NCBI GenBank assembly: GCA_963777975.1
Contig: CAVZSO010000005.1
Location: 1-64,000 of the forward strand
Direction: 5' to 3'
Source: CSP1-4 sp963777975
GTDB taxonomy: Bacteria > Chloroflexota > Limnocylindria > Limnocylindrales > CSP1-4
Length of the DNA stretch: 64,000 bases
Under the pieces are notes generated by a model. That model worked only from the letters and a program-made list of their open reading frames with translations. It was not told the origin of the DNA and ran no database searches. This document shows, one piece after another, positions 52,343 through 60,737 of this stretch (positions are counted from its first letter, which is position 1; each line of letters opens with the position of its first letter). The position numbers and the translations under genes were made by a program.

Positions 52343-53680
52343 ATGACGAACCAGACCGACCGACGAACCCCCAGAGCCACGATATCGAGCGCCGCCCTCG
52401 CCGAGCGCTCGACCGACCCGGGTCTCACGGTCATCGACGTCCGATCGCTGCCGGCCTACAACGGCTGGCGCTTGCAGGGCGAGTCGCGCGGCGGCCACCT
52501 GCCCGGCGCCGTCGCCTTCCCGGCCGATTGGCTGGAGACCATCGACGCCGGCGAGCTCGAGCGCCTCCTGCTCGACAAGGGCCTCACGGCCCAGAAGACG
52601 CTGGTCCTCATCGGCGACGACGACGCGCAGGCCCGCCCCTTCGCGAGGTGGCTCGAGGGCCTCGGCTACGACGACGTGCTCGTGCTCGAAGGCGGTTTCG
52701 TCGCGTGGGTCGATGCTGGCCTGCCCCTGGAGCGCCTCGCCAACTACGACAAGCTCGTCTATCCCGAGTGGGTCCGACAGCTCATCGAGGGTGAGTCTCC
52801 GGCGACCTATGGCGGCACGGGCTTCGTGGTGCTGCACGTCAACTTCGGTGTGCCCGAGGAATATGCCGAAGGCCACCTGCCGGGTGCCATCTATCTCGAC
52901 ACCAACTGGCTCGAGGATCCGGTCACCTGGAACCGACGATCCCCGGCCGAGATCGAGGCGACCCTGCTCCGCCTGGGCATCGCCCCCGACACGACGGTCG
53001 TCGTCTATGGCCGCGACACGGTCGGCGACGCCAACGAGAAGTGGCCCGGCCGCCGGGCAGGCCAGATCGCCGCAACCCGCGCGGCGCTCATCCTGCGCTA
53101 CGCCGGCGTGACCGACGTCCGCCTCCTCGATGGCGGCTACGACCGCTGGATCGAGGCCGGCCTGCCCATCGACACCGTCGACAACCGACCCACGCCGATC
53201 GCGGCCTTCGGCCTGACCATCCCGCAGCGACCGACCTACATCGCGGACCTCGACGAGGCGAAGGCCATCCTCGCCGACCGCGATGGTGGGGCACTGGTCA
53301 GCGTGCGCACCTGGAAGGAGCACATCGGCCAGGTCAGCGGCTACAACTACATCGGCCCGGCGGGCCGGATCGCTGGTGACGTCTGGGGGAACTGCGGCAC
53401 CGACGCGTACCACATGCAGCACTACCGCAACCTGGACAACACGATGCGGCCCTACCCGGAGATCGCCGCCAACTGGGCGGAGGCTGACATCACGCCGGAC
53501 AAGCGGGTCGCCTTCTATTGCGGCACCGGCTGGCGAGCCGCCGAGACCTGGTTCTACGCCGACCTCATGGGTTGGCAGAACGTCGCCGTCTACGACGGCG
53601 GTTGGTTCGAGTGGAGCGCCGATCCCGCCAACAACCCGATCGAGGTCGGCGACCCGACCGACGCCGAGGCCGCCGCCTGA
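52343..53680 (+). CDS. triple-rhodanese sulfurtransferase
   Basis: A 445-aa protein of three rhodanese-like domains (about 15-125, 130-270, 285-440). Only the third has the catalytic Cys (Cys393 in FYCGTGWRAAETW); the loops of the first (IGDDDAQARP) and second (YGRDTVGDAN) have none. It should move sulfane sulfur from thiosulfate or 3-mercaptopyruvate to an acceptor such as cyanide or a thiol. AGGGAGATGAG precedes the ATG. Expression appears governed by the cysteine leader and terminator upstream, implying use when cysteine is scarce. Confidence 0.9.
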   Translation: MTNQTDRRTPRATISSAALAERSTDPGLTVIDVRSLPAYNGWRLQGESRGGHLPGAVAFPADWLETIDAGELERLLLDKGLTAQKTLVLIGDDDAQARPFARWLEGLGYDDVLVLEGGFVAWVDAGLPLERLANYDKLVYPEWVRQLIEGESPATYGGTGFVVLHVNFGVPEEYAEGHLPGAIYLDTNWLEDPVTWNRRSPAEIEATLLRLGIAPDTTVVVYGRDTVGDANEKWPGRRAGQIAATRAALILRYAGVTDVRLLDGGYDRWIEAGLPIDTVDNRPTPIAAFGLTIPQRPTYIADLDEAKAILADRDGGALVSVRTWKEHIGQVSGYNYIGPAGRIAGDVWGNCGTDAYHMQHYRNLDNTMRPYPEIAANWAEADITPDKRVAFYCGTGWRAAETWFYADLMGWQNVAVYDGGWFEWSADPANNPIEVGDPTDAEAAA

Positions 53681-53685
53681 TAGCG

Positions 53686-53718
53686 CGACGCCCGAGGTGG
53701 AGGACGCCTCGGGCGTCG
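53686..53718 (+). terminator. 12-bp hairpin terminator
   Basis: CGACGCCCGAGG and CCTCGGGCGTCG pair perfectly around a 9-nt loop, directly after the sulfurtransferase stop. The T-run is weak. Confidence 0.75.
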
Positions 53719-53793
53719 ATGTGGCGACGGTCGAGCAGGACGGGAAGCCTGCTCGTCGCCGTTGATGGTCGGTCGCGGGTCGTCCCGCGGCCC

Positions 53794-54417
53794 TCAGGCA
53801 GCCGCGGCGGTCGGTCCGACGAGCTTCCAGGCGTCCTGCCAGGACCATCCGTTGTGCATGTTGAGGCTGATGTTCAGCCAGGCCATGCCCTCGAGCGTGC
53901 CCGATACCTCGAGCCCGCCGGCGTCGATGGGCCGGAAACCGATGGCCTCAGCGAGCGCCAGCACGGCGGCCTTGGCTGCCATGTCGTCACCGGCCACGAA
54001 GGCATCGGCGGCGACGCCGTCGACGTTGGGATCGGCCTGCCGCGAGGCAAAGACGGTGTTGAACGCCTTGACCACAAAGGCGTCAGGGAGTCGAACCTGG
54101 AGGGTCTCGGCGATCGAAGGCCCGGCCTGTGTCGGGCGATTGGAGACGTCGACGACGATCTTGCCGGCCAGCACGTCTGACAACTCGGCGCCGAGCGTCT
54201 CCAGCGCGGTGAAGGGAACGGCGAGGATGACGATGTCCGCATTCGTGATGGCCCCTCGCGCGGATGTCGCCACGGTCGCTCCCGTCGCTGTCGCGATCTG
54301 GCTGGCGTCCTTGGGGTCGCGGGAGCTGACCGTCACCTGGTAGCCCGCACGGGTGGCCGAGGTGGCCAGGGCTCGGCCGACGTTGCCGGCTCCGATGATG
54401 GCGATGCGAGTGCTCAT
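53794..54417 (-). CDS. NADPH-dependent F420 reductase-like protein
   Basis: A 207-aa Rossmann-fold reductase. IAIIGAGNVGRALATSATRA is the nucleotide loop, followed by SSRDP (NADPH preference) and DIVILAVPF. The C-terminal half holds VVKAFNTVFA and the helix typical of F420:NADP oxidoreductase/NAD(P)-binding relatives. It probably transfers hydride between NADPH and F420 or a related substrate; the F420 link is family inference. GGGAG precedes the ATG at 54417. Confidence 0.85.
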   Translation of the reverse strand: MSTRIAIIGAGNVGRALATSATRAGYQVTVSSRDPKDASQIATATGATVATSARGAITNADIVILAVPFTALETLGAELSDVLAGKIVVDVSNRPTQAGPSIAETLQVRLPDAFVVKAFNTVFASRQADPNVDGVAADAFVAGDDMAAKAAVLALAEAIGFRPIDAGGLEVSGTLEGMAWLNISLNMHNGWSWQDAWKLVGPTAAAA

Positions 54418-54594
54418 CTGTTGTTCTCCCGGGCCCACTGGGTCCCCTGGTGCGCTGGTCGTCGGCCGACCGATCTGGTATGGCCTGCAACCATCGACTT
54501 TTGTTCTCTGCCATACTGCATCGAGAACTTCCCTCTGTCAATACCCGTTTGCAGACAGCCAACTCGACGCCGACGCGATGCTCGGCTCCGAGGC

Positions 54595-54600
54595 TAGACT
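54595..54600 (+). promoter_or_regulatory. -10 box TAGACT
   Basis: TAGACT upstream of the hydroxyacid dehydrogenase gene predicts a leader of about 40 nt. Confidence 0.4.
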
Positions 54601-54645
54601 TTGGCCTGGTGCGGCCACCTCTTCCCCTCAGCCGACGGAGCGTCG

Positions 54646-55629
54646 ATGACGAAGATCCTGATCACGGAACCGGCGCTCGCGGGCATGGTCAAGCCGTTGC
54701 AGGAGCGCCTCCCTGGCGTGGAGATCGCCATCGTGACCGGCTTCGAGGACGACGAGCTGGCCACCCTCGCCGCCGAGGCCGACGTGCTCGTGAACGCGCG
54801 GCGCCGGATCGACGCACGGACGTTGGCGCTGGCGCCGCAGGTTCGCTTCGTGCAGCTCATCGGGGTCGGCACCGACAGCGTCGATCGGGCGGCCATGGCC
54901 GCGGCCGGCGTCCTCGTCGCCCACAACCCGGGCGTCAACCGGACGGGCGTCGCGGAGCTGGCGATCATGCTCATGCTGGCGCTCACGAAACGGCTCCCGA
55001 GCAGCGAGCGCAGTACGCGTGCTGGCCGCTTCGCGGCGGGCGAGGTCATCGCCACCGGCATCGGCGACCTGGCGGGCGCCACCATCGGGCTGATCGGGCT
55101 GGGCGATATCGGCGCCACCGTCGCCGAGCGCCTGGTCGCCTTCGGACCCCGGATCGTCTACCACACGCGGCACCCGGTCGCGGATGCCGAGGCTCGCTTC
55201 GATGCGACCTGGCTGCCGCTCTCGGAGCTGCTGGCGACATCGGACATCGTGAGCCTGCACTGCCCGATGACGCCGGCCACCTATCACCTCATCGGAGCGG
55301 CCGAGCTGGCCACGATGCGCGCCAGCGCCTACCTCGTGAACACCGCCCGCGGCGGTCTGGTGGACGAAGATGCCCTCCGCGCGGCCATCGAGACGGGTCG
55401 GCTCGCCGGCGCCGCGCTGGATGTCATCGAGCACGAGACCGACGGCCAGAACCCGTTCAGCGACCTCCCGGGTGTCATCGTCACGCCCCATGTCGGTGGC
55501 GGCAGCCGGAACAGCCTGGAAGGGATGGTCGTCCGGATCGCAGCCAACATCGAGCGCTACATGGCCGGCGAGCCGCTCGCCGATCCCGTGCCGCTTGACG
55601 CCCGGCTCCGGCTTGACGGTTGGCTGTAG
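54646..55629 (+). CDS. D-2-hydroxyacid dehydrogenase (NAD-dependent)
   Basis: A 327-aa dehydrogenase of the phosphoglycerate/glycerate dehydrogenase group. The NAD loop is GLIGLGDIG, catalytic Arg lies in VNTARGGLVDEDAL, Glu in IEHETDG region and His in VTPHVGG. Length is that of a minimal family member without an ACT domain. GGAG precedes the ATG at 54646. The substrate (glycerate, hydroxypyruvate, lactate or phosphoglycerate) is undecided. A regulator gene with its own promoter follows. Confidence 0.9.
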   Translation: MTKILITEPALAGMVKPLQERLPGVEIAIVTGFEDDELATLAAEADVLVNARRRIDARTLALAPQVRFVQLIGVGTDSVDRAAMAAAGVLVAHNPGVNRTGVAELAIMLMLALTKRLPSSERSTRAGRFAAGEVIATGIGDLAGATIGLIGLGDIGATVAERLVAFGPRIVYHTRHPVADAEARFDATWLPLSELLATSDIVSLHCPMTPATYHLIGAAELATMRASAYLVNTARGGLVDEDALRAAIETGRLAGAALDVIEHETDGQNPFSDLPGVIVTPHVGGGSRNSLEGMVVRIAANIERYMAGEPLADPVPLDARLRLDGWL

Positions 55630-55666
55630 GTCATCAATTATTGGCTGAGAGCCATATCTGATGGCT
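55613..55666 (+). promoter_or_regulatory. promoter and likely operator of the XRE-cupin gene
   Basis: TTGACG (55613-55618), 17-nt spacer, AATTAT (55636-55641). Around the expected transcript start lie two inverted repeats: GGCT-gag-AGCC (55643-55653) and AGCCAT-atctg-ATGGCT (55650-55666). The AT-rich stretch stands out from its surroundings. Autoregulation by the encoded XRE protein is the simplest reading. Confidence 0.55.
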
Positions 55667-55712
55667 CGCCAGATGGCCTGTCGTGCATCACCCGATCGGA
55701 GGTCCACACGCA

Positions 55713-56357
55713 GTGGCGAAGACCACGACATCCGCTCGTGGTGCGCGCGTCGCACCTCCCGCGCCGGAGACGTCGCCGACGAGTGCGGTCGCCGACCGTC
55801 CGCGGCCGGCCGTCGGTCGCCAGGTCAAGCGCTGGCGCACCGAGCGCGGCCTGACCCTGGCCGGGGTCGCCGAGCGCAGCGGCCTCAACGTCGGCTATCT
55901 GAGCCAGATCGAGAACGACAAGGCGTCACCGTCCCTCGAGTCGCTGGGCGCCATCGGCGCCGCGCTGGAGGTGCCAGTCGCCTGGTTCCTGCAGGACACG
56001 TCGCTGCCGCCGCGCGTCGTCCGGGCGACCGATCGACGGAGCTGGCGGGCGCCCGGCGGCGGCACGGTCGAGGAGGTCGACGGGGGCGTTTCGCGTGAGC
56101 TGTGCATCGTGCAGGTGAGCGGCCTGCCGGGTGGCAGGACGGGTCTCCATGCCCACCCCGGCGACGAGCACCACATCATGCTGCGTGGCCGGCTCCGGCT
56201 GACGCAGGGTGACCACGTGGTCGAGCTCGGTCCGGGCGACTACCTGCTCTGGGACGCCACCATCCCGCATGACGCCGAGTCGATCGGCGACGAGCCGCCG
56301 GTCGTGCTCATCGTCAGCACGCGCCAGCGCGGCACGGAGACCGCTCCACCCGAGTGA
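55713..56357 (+). CDS. XRE-cupin transcriptional regulator
   Basis: A 214-aa regulator. Residues about 35-92 are an XRE helix-turn-helix (VKRWRTERGLTLAGVAERSG then LNVGYLSQIENDKASPS). Residues about 125-200 are a cupin sensor domain with HAHPGDEHHIMLRGRL as metal-type histidines. This architecture (PuuR/SutR-like) controls metabolic genes by sensing a small ligand. GTG 55713 is chosen for the GGAGG 9-10 nt upstream. It follows the hydroxyacid dehydrogenase gene and may control it and itself. Confidence 0.88.
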   Translation: MAKTTTSARGARVAPPAPETSPTSAVADRPRPAVGRQVKRWRTERGLTLAGVAERSGLNVGYLSQIENDKASPSLESLGAIGAALEVPVAWFLQDTSLPPRVVRATDRRSWRAPGGGTVEEVDGGVSRELCIVQVSGLPGGRTGLHAHPGDEHHIMLRGRLRLTQGDHVVELGPGDYLLWDATIPHDAESIGDEPPVVLIVSTRQRGTETAPPE

Positions 56358-56401
56358 CCGCAACGCCGCCGATCGTCGTGGCCCGAATCCGCGGCCCCTG
56401 C

Positions 56402-56407
56402 TAGGCT
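56402..56407 (+). promoter_or_regulatory. leaderless -10 box TAGGCT
   Basis: TAGGCT ends 8 nt before the GTG at 56416. Confidence 0.5.
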
Positions 56408-56415
56408 TCCCGACC

Positions 56416-58212
56416 GTGACTGATTCGCCGAACGACGGAACGGCGGGATCGGGGCAGACGCCGCCGAAGCGGCCTCGCCAGGGGACGACGAAGGACTCGC
56501 ACGTCAAACGGTCGACGAAGCAGCCTCCGGCGACCGGCGCCGCGATCGGAGCCAGCACGGCTTCGAGCTCGGACATCGTCGCCAACCCGGCACCCCTGAC
56601 CCCGACCCCCGCTCCCGCGCTGCCGACCGAGCCGCCGTTGCCGGGGGCCACGCCCCGTCGCGCGCGCGGGTCGCGCTACCTGCCCGCCTTCCTGTCGTCG
56701 ATCATCCCGGGCCTCGGCCAGCTGGTAGTGGGGCGACGGACCCTGGCCGCGCTCTTCCTCTTGCCGGTCGTCATCCTCATCGTCGGCGTCCTGGTCGCCC
56801 TCGCCGTCATGGGCCCGGCCCGGCTGGCCGCCTCGCTCATCGAGCCAGAGGTCATCTGGAGCCTCCTCGGGCTCCAGGTCCTGTTCATCGTCTGGCGGTT
56901 GCTGGCGATGGGCTCGAGCGTGCTCGACCCCGCCTACCCGAAGCCCCGAGCCCGGGACATCGTGCCCATCGGGCTGCTCATCCTGTTCATCGTCGTGCCC
57001 GCCGGCTTCGCGCTCGCGGTGACCGATCAGGCGCGCCAGACGGCGGACACCGTGTTCGTGGGCGACGCGTCGACCGATGGTGCCTGGGTCCCCGAGACGG
57101 AAGCCCCGACCTTCGGCACGCCCGGCTACACCGACGGGGGCGACGTGCTTCCGATCGGCGCATCGCCCTCCCCGACCGACGGCCCGCAGCGTGTCAACGT
57201 CCTCCTTGTCGGCGTCGACTCCGCGCCGACACGCAGCACCTACCTGACCGACACGATGATCGTGGCCTCGCTCGATCCGGTCGCCGGCACGGTCTCGATG
57301 GTCTCCATCCCACGCGACATGGTCGACGTACCGCTGCCCAACGGCCGGACGTATGCCGGCAAGATCAACTCGCTGGCCGCCTACGCGCGACGCAACCCGC
57401 GCCAGTTCAAGGGCGCCAATGGCGGCGGCATCGACGTCCTCCAGGGCGCCCTCGGGACGCTGCTCGGTCTCAGGATCGACTACTACGCGGTCGTCAACCT
57501 GCCCGGCTTCGTGAGCGTGGTCGACCGTCTCGGGGGCATCAACGTCAACGTCCAGAACGGCTTCTGCGACCCGACCTACACGGAGCGCGGTTTCGATCAT
57601 GGCTTCTCCATCACGGCTGGCCGGCACCATCTCGATGGTTGGGCGGCTTTGGCCTACGCCCGTGTCCGCCATGCCTCCGGGGAGTCGGACTTCACTCGTG
57701 CCGCGCGCCAGCAGGAGGTCCTCTCGGGCATCCGCGACAAGGTCGTCAACGGCGGCTTCCTGGAGGATCCCATCGGGCTCCTCAAGTCGCTCAGCCGGAC
57801 CGTCCAGACGAACGTGCCGCGCAAGCTGATCCCGGACCTCGTCGAGTGGGCCAAGGATGTCAACCGCGATGACACCTATCGCGAGGTCATCGACCACCCG
57901 CTCGTGCGCGGAACACTCGATCGGCGAGGCTCGGTCCAGATCCCGGACATCAAGGGCATCCGCGCCCTGGCCAACAGGCTCTTCACCGAGCCCGGCACGC
58001 TGCCAGCTGCGAGGTTCAAGGCGCCAGCTGCCAAGTCGGGCAAGGCGACCACCAGCGGCGTCGGCAGCTGCGCGCCGGCACGGACGCCGAGGCCGACGCC
58101 CAGGCCGACCAAGAAGCCGGCCGCCACGCCGCAGGCCACGGCCAAGCCGACGGAGAAGCCGACCGAGCCGCCACCGCCACCGCCGACCGAGGCACCGACC
58201 CCCACCCCGTAG
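56416..58212 (+). CDS. LytR-CpsA-Psr family protein
   Basis: A 598-aa envelope protein. A disordered Pro/Thr-rich N-terminus of about 80 residues precedes four hydrophobic segments (about 95-210). The extracytoplasmic LCP domain (about 260-440) contains RVNVLLVGVDSAPTRSTYLT, TMIVASLDP, SIPRDMVDV and RVRHASGESDFTRAARQQEV, the pyrophosphate-binding Arg/Asp pattern. A KPT/EKPTEPP tail ends the protein. LCP enzymes transfer lipid-linked glycopolymers to the wall; several transmembrane segments rather than one is unusual. Start by GTG after TAGGCT. Confidence 0.88.
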   Translation: MTDSPNDGTAGSGQTPPKRPRQGTTKDSHVKRSTKQPPATGAAIGASTASSSDIVANPAPLTPTPAPALPTEPPLPGATPRRARGSRYLPAFLSSIIPGLGQLVVGRRTLAALFLLPVVILIVGVLVALAVMGPARLAASLIEPEVIWSLLGLQVLFIVWRLLAMGSSVLDPAYPKPRARDIVPIGLLILFIVVPAGFALAVTDQARQTADTVFVGDASTDGAWVPETEAPTFGTPGYTDGGDVLPIGASPSPTDGPQRVNVLLVGVDSAPTRSTYLTDTMIVASLDPVAGTVSMVSIPRDMVDVPLPNGRTYAGKINSLAAYARRNPRQFKGANGGGIDVLQGALGTLLGLRIDYYAVVNLPGFVSVVDRLGGINVNVQNGFCDPTYTERGFDHGFSITAGRHHLDGWAALAYARVRHASGESDFTRAARQQEVLSGIRDKVVNGGFLEDPIGLLKSLSRTVQTNVPRKLIPDLVEWAKDVNRDDTYREVIDHPLVRGTLDRRGSVQIPDIKGIRALANRLFTEPGTLPAARFKAPAAKSGKATTSGVGSCAPARTPRPTPRPTKKPAATPQATAKPTEKPTEPPPPPPTEAPTPTP

Positions 58213-58234
58213 CGGCCCCCCGGTCCGACGCTGG

Positions 58235-58240
58235 TATCGT
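58235..58240 (+). promoter_or_regulatory. leaderless -10 box TATCGT
   Basis: TATCGT ends 6 nt before the lipB ATG at 58247. Confidence 0.5.
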
Positions 58241-58246
58241 GCGGGC

Positions 58247-58960
58247 ATGGAGCTCAACGTCGAGTGGCTCGGCCGCATCGACTATCGCGTCGCCTGGGCG
58301 CGCCAGCACGCCCTCGTCGAGGCGCGCGCGGCCGGTGCCGTCCCCGACACGCTGCTGCTCCTCGAGCATCCAGCGGTCCTGACGCTCGGGAGGCAGGCCG
58401 ACCCGAGCTTCGTCCGGGCTTCGACGACCGAGCTGGCCGAGCGAGGCGTGGAGCTCATCCGTGTGGAGCGGGGCGGCGAGGTCACCTATCACGGACCCGG
58501 CCAGCTGGTCGCCTACCCCATCGTCCGCCTGGCCGATCGAGGCGTCCTGCTGCGGCCCTTCGTCCGTGCCCTGGAGGCGGCCATGGCTGAGACCTGCGCC
58601 AGCTACGGCGTCGACGCCGGCCGTCGCGATGGTCACCCCGGTTGCTGGGTCGATCCGGACGGCCCTGCGCCGCGCAAGATCGGCGCGCTCGGGATCCGCG
58701 TCGAGCGCGGCATCAGCTATCACGGCATCGCCCTCAACGTGACCACCGACCTGGCCGACTTCGAGCTCATCGACCCCTGCGGCATGCCCGGGGTCGTGGT
58801 CACCTCCATCGCTGCCGAGGCCGGCTGGCCAGACGGATCACCGACCACGGCCAGCGTCCGCGAGGCCGCCGATCGCTTCGCAGGCGCCTTCATCCGGACG
58901 CTCGGCGCGGCCGGCGATGGCGCGCCGCTGATCGCCGTGCCGGCGCTGACCGGGGGCTGA
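58247..58960 (+). CDS. lipB: lipoyl(octanoyl) transferase
   Basis: A 237-aa LipB. It transfers octanoate from acyl carrier protein to lipoyl domains (EC 2.3.1.181). The signature RGGEVTYHGPGQLVAYPI, the catalytic Lys in PRKIGALGIRV and the catalytic Cys in IDPCGMPG are all present, with YHGIALNV between them. The ATG lies 6 nt after a TATCGT box. The GalT-like gene follows 3 nt later. Confidence 0.95.
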   Translation: MELNVEWLGRIDYRVAWARQHALVEARAAGAVPDTLLLLEHPAVLTLGRQADPSFVRASTTELAERGVELIRVERGGEVTYHGPGQLVAYPIVRLADRGVLLRPFVRALEAAMAETCASYGVDAGRRDGHPGCWVDPDGPAPRKIGALGIRVERGISYHGIALNVTTDLADFELIDPCGMPGVVVTSIAAEAGWPDGSPTTASVREAADRFAGAFIRTLGAAGDGAPLIAVPALTGG

Positions 58961-58963
58961 GCC

Positions 58964-59980
58964 ATGGCCGGCGGCATGTTCGAGCTACGCCGTGATGCCA
59001 TCACCGGCTGGTGGGTGGCCGTCGTCGTCGAGCGTGGCTACGACCGGGCCCGGTTCGCCCGTCCGGCCGAGACCGTCCATCAGTCAGGCAGCTGCCGCAA
59101 TTGCAACGATCCGGCCGGTGGCGGTGTCCGTCGGTGGACCGTCAAGCCCAACGCGTTCTCGGTCGCGGGCTCCGAACGCGAGGCCCGCGAGGCCGCACCC
59201 TCCGGCGACGGCCGGCAGCAGGGGCTCGGGCTGGTCGCCGACGCGGGCTCGTGGGGCACCATCCTCGCCCCGCCCGAGGAGCATCGTGCGTTCGCGCATG
59301 CGCCCGCTGGCGTCGTCGGCGAGATGCTGCGGGTCGCTCGCGACGCGCTGGCCGAGGCACGCGAGGCGGCGGCGACCGACTACTTCCAGGTCGTCCAGAA
59401 CCACGGCCGGCAGGCGGGAGCGTTCACCAACCACCTCTGCTTCGACATCTACGACCTGCCACAGATCCCCCACCGCATCGGAGAAGAGCTCGGCGGCGCC
59501 GCGCGCTACCTGATCCGGGAGGGCAGCTGTCCGTTCTGCCGGCTGGTTCGCGACGAGGTCGCGGCGCGCGACCGGCTCGTCTTCGAGGATGCCGCCAGCG
59601 TGGCGTTCGCCCCGTTCGCCTCGCGCTCGGCGTTCGAGATCTGGGTCGTGCCTCGTCATCATGAGGCCGACTTCGGGCGTGCCTCCGACCAGCAGCTGAC
59701 CAGCGCGGCCGAGACGCTGCAGAAGGTCTTGCGCTTGCTCGATGCGCTCGACGGCCCCGCCTACAACCTCGTCCTTCACACGGCGCCACTCCGCGAGCGT
59801 GTCGACGAGACCTACCACTGGCATTGGGAGATCCACCCCCGCCTGCGCGAGATCGGGGGGCTCGAGCTGGGCACCGGGCTGCCGGTCAACCCCATCAGCC
59901 CAGAGGCGGCGGTCGAGGAGCTGCTGGCCGCGGCCGGCATCGTGCCCACAGCACCGGACTGGGACGGGCCGCGTCGATGA
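58964..59980 (+). CDS. galT: galactose-1-phosphate uridylyltransferase-like protein
   Basis: A 338-aa GalT/HIT-superfamily nucleotidyltransferase. Zinc Cys pairs are CRNC near residue 43 and CPFC near residue 190; the active-site histidines are in HWHWEIHPRL (usually HPH in true GalT is replaced or distant), so the enzyme may be a GalT-like relative (ADP- or other hexose-1-phosphate transferase). It starts 3 nt after lipB and is co-transcribed, with no other galactose genes nearby. The symbol is by similarity only. Confidence 0.8.
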   Translation: MAGGMFELRRDAITGWWVAVVVERGYDRARFARPAETVHQSGSCRNCNDPAGGGVRRWTVKPNAFSVAGSEREAREAAPSGDGRQQGLGLVADAGSWGTILAPPEEHRAFAHAPAGVVGEMLRVARDALAEAREAAATDYFQVVQNHGRQAGAFTNHLCFDIYDLPQIPHRIGEELGGAARYLIREGSCPFCRLVRDEVAARDRLVFEDAASVAFAPFASRSAFEIWVVPRHHEADFGRASDQQLTSAAETLQKVLRLLDALDGPAYNLVLHTAPLRERVDETYHWHWEIHPRLREIGGLELGTGLPVNPISPEAAVEELLAAAGIVPTAPDWDGPRR

Positions 59981-60125
59981 GCGATGGCCTGGGCATCCGT
60001 CCGTCGGCGTCACAGTCCACCGGTGCGGCACGTCACAGCACCGGGAGACGAGCGCCGTACCCGCGCCGCCCACCGACGATCGACCTGCCGCGCCCCGAGA
60101 CGCACGCGGTCGAACGGGAGGATCA

Positions 60126-60737
60126 TTGCTCACAAGAGATGCCGCGCTGCGGGAGCCGCGAGCCGTGACTCGCGACCGAGCGACCGCGCGAGCCGTCGTC
60201 GAGGACCTCTTCCGACTGCACTCCGGTGAGATCTACGCCTACCTCGCGCGGATGCTCAGGGACGACGAGCTCGCTGCCGATCTCGCACAGGAGACCTTCG
60301 TCAAGGCCTACCGGGCCTTCGAGAGCCTCGAGGACGCCTCCCGCGCTCGCGCCTGGCTGTATCAGATCGCCAGCCGCACCGCGCTCGATGAGCTGCGGCG
60401 CAGACGCATCGTGCGCTTCATCCCCTGGACGGGCGAGTCGCGCGGATCCGACCGCTCGGCCGAGGACACCGCGATGCATGGGCGCCTCTCGGCCGAGATG
60501 GAACGCGCGCTGGATGCCATCCCCACCCGACAGCGCAACGCCCTGCTGCTGGCCGAGGTCCACGATCTGACGGGCGTCGAGCTGGCTGCTGCGCTCGGCG
60601 TCTCACACGTCGCAGCGCGCGCGCTGCTGACCCGCGGCCGGGAGTCGCTGCGCCAGGCGCTGGCCGTCGAGCGCGCGAGGACGACCGATCGGGAAGCGAC
60701 CGGCCAGGCCAACGAGCGTGGCGAGGACGAGCCATGA
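60126..60737 (+). CDS. ECF-type RNA polymerase sigma factor
   Basis: A 203-aa sigma-70 family ECF factor. Region 2 covers about 20-85 with DELAADLAQETFVKAYRAF; region 4 covers about 125-175 with AIPTRQRNALLLAEVHDLTG and the helix-turn-helix LAAALGVSHVAARALLTRGR. TTG 60126 follows GGGAGG at short spacing; GTG 60165 is an alternative start. The anti-sigma gene overlaps the stop as ATGA, so the pair acts together. Confidence 0.88.
   Translation: MLTRDAALREPRAVTRDRATARAVVEDLFRLHSGEIYAYLARMLRDDELAADLAQETFVKAYRAFESLEDASRARAWLYQIASRTALDELRRRRIVRFIPWTGESRGSDRSAEDTAMHGRLSAEMERALDAIPTRQRNALLLAEVHDLTGVELAAALGVSHVAARALLTRGRESLRQALAVERARTTDREATGQANERGEDEP

Noticed and set aside
56401..58278. 625-codon minus-strand open frame opposite the LCP gene
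   Set aside because: Arg/Gly-rich antisense shadow without start signals.
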